DNA from: Ornithinibacillus californiensis
Lineage (GTDB): Bacteria > Bacillota > Bacilli > Bacillales > Amphibacillaceae
Assembly (NCBI RefSeq): GCF_001038485.1
Contig: NZ_LDUE01000068.1
Location: forward strand, 19,486 to 83,485
Direction: 5' to 3'
Length of the DNA stretch: 64,000 bases
Under the pieces are notes generated by a model. The model had not been told where the DNA came from. It did no database searches and saw nothing but the letters and a program-made list of their open reading frames with translations. Below are positions 61,396 through 64,000 of the stretch, one piece after another. The stretch's first letter is position 1, and each line of letters starts with the position of its first letter. The translations under genes were made by a program, and so were the position numbers.

Positions 61396-61429
61396 AAACT
61401 AGGTAACCTATTTGGTGCCTAGTTTTTTT
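61396..61429 (+). terminator. Terminator after rarA
   Basis: AAACTAGG-ta-ACC pairs with GGT-g-CCTAGTTT (61396-61425), followed by TTTT. The rest of 61351-61648 holds a SigF-type promoter and no other gene. Confidence 0.85.
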
Positions 61430-61486
61430 AATCAAACTAACTCCCCCCTTCCAATAAATTTACTACAAATTTTATATTTCTCAAAC

Positions 61487-61516
61487 GTATAAAAATAGCA
61501 TCTACCGTCTAAACTA
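61487..61516 (+). promoter_or_regulatory. SigF-type promoter of the RsfA-like gene
   Basis: GTATA (61487-61491), a 15-base spacer and GTCTAAACTA (61507-61516) fit the SigF consensus GYATA-N15-GGnnAnAnTR with one mismatch. The gene starts about 130 bases on. In B. subtilis rsfA is SigF-controlled. Confidence 0.65.
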
Positions 61517-61648
61517 TTGAAAAGGAAATTACCAAAAGAGTCGAGTTTAACTGTCTATCTAATGAACTGACTTTTTATGAACAAAAAATACTAGTTATTA
61601 AATCTATTGATTCATTAAGTAGTTACTGAAAAAGGAGATGAAACGAAC

Positions 61649-62311
61649 ATGACTAAAGTAAGACAGGATGCTTGGTCACACGAGGATGACCTATTACTCG
61701 CAGAAACTGTATTACGTCATATCAGAGAAGGTAGTACACAATTAAACGCTTTTGAGGAAGTTGGCGATAAATTAAACCGCACCTCAGCAGCTTGCGGGTT
61801 TCGCTGGAATGCAGAAATTCGGAAAAAGTATATTAATGCTATCGATTTAGCAAAAAGACAACGTAAAGAAAAGAAACGGGCACTTGAAAAAGTAAAGAAA
61901 GCAAGTCGACCGTCTATTGTTACGTTTCAACCAAACTACGAAACTGTACCACCAGAAGAAGAAAATAATAGTACAGGCGCTGTTGCTTCTACAATTACTT
62001 TAGAAACAGTTATTCAGTTTCTAGGACAGCTAAAAAAAGACTATTATGCTTCTAATCAATCAAAAGTATCTCTTGATCATGCACAAAAAGAAAACACAAT
62101 GTTAAAAGAACAAATTACTAAACTAGAAAAAGAATTAGCTGAAACTAAAAGAGAGCTAGTTACTATACAAGAAGATTACAAGGTATTTGTTCAAATTATG
62201 GACCGTGCAAGAAAGATGACCGTGTTAGAAGATCAAGGATCATTTAAAGCTCCTGCATTTCGAATGGACAAAAATGGTAATTTAGAGCAAATTGCACAAG
62301 GATCTAACTAG
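61649..62311 (+). CDS. RsfA-family prespore transcription regulator
   Basis: The 220 residues begin with a Myb/SANT-like DNA-binding domain (about 7-60: Trp8, the EDDLLLAETVL helix, and FRWNAEIRKKY), then a basic linker, and a coiled coil (about 140-185, QKENTMLKEQITKLEKELAE). This is the layout of RsfA and its paralogue YlbO, regulators made in the prespore. It is not certain which of them it equals. AAAGGAG lies before the ATG; a strong terminator follows at 62365-62400. Unlike rarA, it probably uses a SigF promoter. Confidence 0.87.
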   Translation: MTKVRQDAWSHEDDLLLAETVLRHIREGSTQLNAFEEVGDKLNRTSAACGFRWNAEIRKKYINAIDLAKRQRKEKKRALEKVKKASRPSIVTFQPNYETVPPEEENNSTGAVASTITLETVIQFLGQLKKDYYASNQSKVSLDHAQKENTMLKEQITKLEKELAETKRELVTIQEDYKVFVQIMDRARKMTVLEDQGSFKAPAFRMDKNGNLEQIAQGSN

Positions 62312-62364
62312 AAGTTAAAATTCTTTAAATGCATGCAGCTAATTAAATAGAATAATACTGTTGA

Positions 62365-62400
62365 AAAAATAAAGGAGCTTTAGTAAGCTCCTTTATTTTT
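62365..62400. terminator. Terminator after the RsfA-like gene
   Basis: The perfect 16-bp stem AAAAATAAAGGAGCTT (62365-62380) pairs with 62385-62400 across a four-base loop. A and T flanks make it usable from both sides, also for the PP2C gene ending at 62457. Confidence 0.92.
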
Positions 62401-62456
62401 GGTCTATTATTTTCAAATTACTCAAGACTTAAACAATATTTGTAGTACAAATTTTA

Positions 62457-63272
62457 CTAAACATTACTTGGGATTGTCACTTCATCCGTAATAATTACAT
62501 CCCAAGAAATAATGGTTGTGCTATCTCTTACATTATTATTTTTTATTGTTTCAAGTAACTTCACAATACCCTCATTAAGTTTACTAGAATCCATTGTCTC
62601 ATATATCATCGAGGGTGATGAAAATAGTTCATTAGGACATTCAATTAATCCATCTGTTGTTAGCAGGATCTTATTTCTACCTTTACGAAGTTCCCTTCTA
62701 CCAGTGCTATAGCAAGGAATAGGTTGGGCAAATGTATTTACTTGACCTACCCATTCAAAGAACTGCCGTTGATTCAATTGATACTGACCAAGTCTGGCAA
62801 GCTCTGGATGAAATAAATGCGATATACAATCCCCAATGGAAAACCACCAAAGATATTTGTCCTTTCGAAGAATAATTAAACATGCTGTTTCACCTTGAAC
62901 TTTACTACAATTCAATAGGAATTCCTCATCTTTAAATAAACTAACTATCAAAGATTCGATTTGGATTATGGTTTGTTCATACGATTTAGTTAATAGATTC
63001 TGGATACGTGATTTATTTTTATTTAATAACTCTATTACTAATTCAGCGCTTTCCGCAGAATTATGTGCATCTAACAAGACAACAAATTCCCAATTAGCCT
63101 GATTATCTAGCCAAACTAAGCAGCCATCTTCATTCTTATATTGTCCCGCACTTGAATTACCACCGAAACGTCCAACTGCTACTTGATTTACCATTTGTAT
63201 GCTAATTTGGTCTACATAATCTTGTTGACTGCCCACCCAAGAGAATTCGGTAACATTCCTTAGACTTTCCAT
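62457..63272 (-). CDS. PP2C-like serine/threonine phosphatase, diverged
   Basis: This 271-residue protein has the PP2C pattern in weak form: NEDG (Glu48, Asp49), LLDAH (Asp68), GETACLIIL, SIGD (Gly147, Asp148), TTDGL (Asp207) and DSTTIISW (Asp250). The acidic metal ligands are all present, but the usual DGHGG is DAHNS, so substrate or regulation may differ. No membrane helix or signal peptide is seen. The ATG at 63270-63272 has GGAGAG upstream. It ends 77 bases before the HIT gene start region, on the same strand. The target is unknown. Confidence 0.82.
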   Translation of the reverse strand: MESLRNVTEFSWVGSQQDYVDQISIQMVNQVAVGRFGGNSSAGQYKNEDGCLVWLDNQANWEFVVLLDAHNSAESAELVIELLNKNKSRIQNLLTKSYEQTIIQIESLIVSLFKDEEFLLNCSKVQGETACLIILRKDKYLWWFSIGDCISHLFHPELARLGQYQLNQRQFFEWVGQVNTFAQPIPCYSTGRRELRKGRNKILLTTDGLIECPNELFSSPSMIYETMDSSKLNEGIVKLLETIKNNNVRDSTTIISWDVIITDEVTIPSNV

Positions 63273-63349
63273 CACTTACTCTCCAAGTATTCTTTCATTC
63301 GATTACAAAGATGGACTACTTCTCTGTTATTACCCATTGGAGCATCTTC

Positions 63350-63715
63350 TCAATCATAAACAGCCATCGGTCCCCAATAATCTTCTGGTGTATTGGGATA
63401 GCGAGCAACTAAATGCATATGTAGATGGGGAACTGAGTTTCCTGATACTAATGAATAAACGTGTTCGGCTCCTTCAGATTGCATTAATGCTTTGCTCACT
63501 CGTGCCATCGTTAAGCCAAATCTTTCTGCTTCTTCTATTGTCATATCACCGAGTGTCGATGCATGCCTTTTTAAATCAATCATAATATGTCCTAAATAGT
63601 TTGGCTCACCGTTCTTATCGATATGGCCAACATAGACCAATTCATCTTCATAAATCGTCACTCCTGCAGTTTCAACCACTCCTGCATGCTTATTACAAAT
63701 AAAGCAATCCTCCAC
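63350..63715 (-). CDS. HIT-family nucleotide-binding protein
   Basis: The 121-residue HIT protein has the histidine triad PHLHMHLV (His97, 99 and 101) and N-terminal CFICNKHAG, a possible zinc site. HIT proteins hydrolyse or transfer nucleoside phosphates. The start is a GTG at 63713-63715, with GGGGGG upstream. It is shorter than the usual Bacillus Hit protein (about 145), so it may be a different HIT subfamily. It lies upstream of the PP2C gene, perhaps in one transcript. Confidence 0.88.
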   Translation of the reverse strand: MEDCFICNKHAGVVETAGVTIYEDELVYVGHIDKNGEPNYLGHIMIDLKRHASTLGDMTIEEAERFGLTMARVSKALMQSEGAEHVYSLVSGNSVPHLHMHLVARYPNTPEDYWGPMAVYD

Positions 63716-63749
63716 CTCTATCCCCCCAACGCCTTTAAAAATTATTCCG

Positions 63750-63778
63750 ATTATATATTATCTTAGAACTTTTGGGAA
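63750..63778 (-). promoter_or_regulatory. Candidate promoter of the HIT gene
   Basis: TTCCCA (63773-63778), a 17-base spacer and TATAAT (63750-63755) lie on the minus strand, 35 bases before the start. Confidence 0.45.
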
Positions 63779-63842
63779 CACTTTTTGATGAGATTATGAA
63801 TTTTCAAAATTAAATTTTAGACAAAAAAACATACTAAGATTA

Positions 63843-63890
63843 GTGGGTAAGATCATCGACGGATGATTTTGCCCACTATTTTTCTTTTTA
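63843..63890 (+). terminator. Strong plus-strand hairpin with T-run and no gene before it
   Basis: A 15-bp stem (63843-63857 with 63862-63876; two G-T pairs) has a four-base GACG loop and is followed by TATTTTTCTTTTTA. No plus-strand coding frame lies upstream within 63716-63842. Confidence 0.7.
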
Positions 63891-63902
63891 GAGTTATAGT
63901 GA

Positions 63903-63973
63903 GAAGTGAAAGAAAGCTCGATCAGCCTCAGGGATCATTGAATCCGTATCAAAAACCGAGCTTCTTCACTTTC
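63903..63973 (+). other. Long imperfect hairpin near the right edge
   Basis: GAAGTGAAAGAAAGCTCG (63903-63920) pairs, with two single-base bulges, with CGAGCTTCTTCACTTTC (63957-63973) around a 36-base loop, and TCATTTTTG follows. The rest of 63716-64000 shows no gene. Confidence 0.6.
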
Positions 63974-64000
63974 ATTTTTGAATCAGGTTTAAGTATGTTG

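Noticed and set aside
61351..61648. A 6S RNA next to rarA, as bsrA is in B. subtilis
   Set aside because: No 6S-like long hairpin with a central bubble could be folded by eye in this interval; the region is a terminator plus a promoter.

Overview
The window is a stretch of core chromosome from a low-GC, endospore-forming member of the Bacillaceae, most like the Oceanobacillus/Virgibacillus group (inferred from gene order and from recognisable proteins such as Sda, SpoIIP, Gpr, SigK, YqfC/YqfD, YqzM and RsfA-type regulators). Most genes lie on the minus strand and follow, with deletions and insertions, the Bacillus subtilis order from era back through yqeG and then from yrrS to cymR. No phage, insertion sequence, CRISPR array, tRNA or rRNA was seen.

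Layout. 1-9106: era (cut by the edge), dgkA, ybeY, pgpH, phoH, yqfD, yqfC, an unrecognised 170-residue protein, floA and the NfeD protease yqeZ, with a SigW-type promoter before yqeZ. 9316-13939: yqeY, rpsU, deoC, mtaB, rsmE, prmA. 14025-20339: heat-shock block dnaJ, dnaK, grpE, hrcA with a perfect CIRCE operator, then hemW. 20511-27497: lepA, yqxA, spoIIP, gpr, rpsT, holA, yqzM. 27577-31052: comEC, comEB, comEA. 31140-36163: yqeM, rsfS, yqeK, nadD, yhbY, aroE, yqeH, yqeG, a ribosome-assembly and NAD/shikimate cluster. 36371-43113, plus strand: a cluster of DnaA boxes, sda, a Mrp sodium/proton antiporter operon (mrpA, C, D, E, F, G, with no mrpB), and an uninterrupted sigK. 43381-59889, minus strand: mtnN, yrrS, greA, udk, trmR, mltG, yrzB, ruvX, yrzL, alaS with a T-box leader, yrrI, a small zinc-ribbon protein, recD2, yrrB, mnmA, yrvO and cymR. 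60070-64000: rarA, an RsfA-family regulator behind a SigF-type promoter, a PP2C-like phosphatase, a HIT protein, and an edge region with two strong hairpins but no gene.

How the parts work together: many adjacent genes serve translation and protein quality (lepA, rpsU, rpsT, prmA, rsmE, ybeY, rsfS, yqeH, yhbY, alaS, mnmA, mtaB, trmR, dnaKJ/grpE). A second group serves sporulation (yqfC, yqfD, spoIIP, gpr, sda, sigK, the RsfA-like regulator), and a third serves DNA uptake and repair (comE genes, holA, recD2, rarA, ruvX).

Main surprises: (1) a family of about 240-bp intergenic elements (22512-22751, 43129-43366, 48262-48498, a diverged copy at 15297-15472 and a 40-bp remnant at 49611-49650). 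Their stems change in a compensatory way between copies and all lie in the same orientation. (2) The Mrp operon lacks mrpB. (3) dnaK and dnaJ are separated by a terminator, a repeat and a new promoter. (4) Five DnaA boxes lie in front of sda. Start codons were often moved inward from the longest frame to the codon that a Shine-Dalgarno sequence points to; these choices are stated gene by gene.
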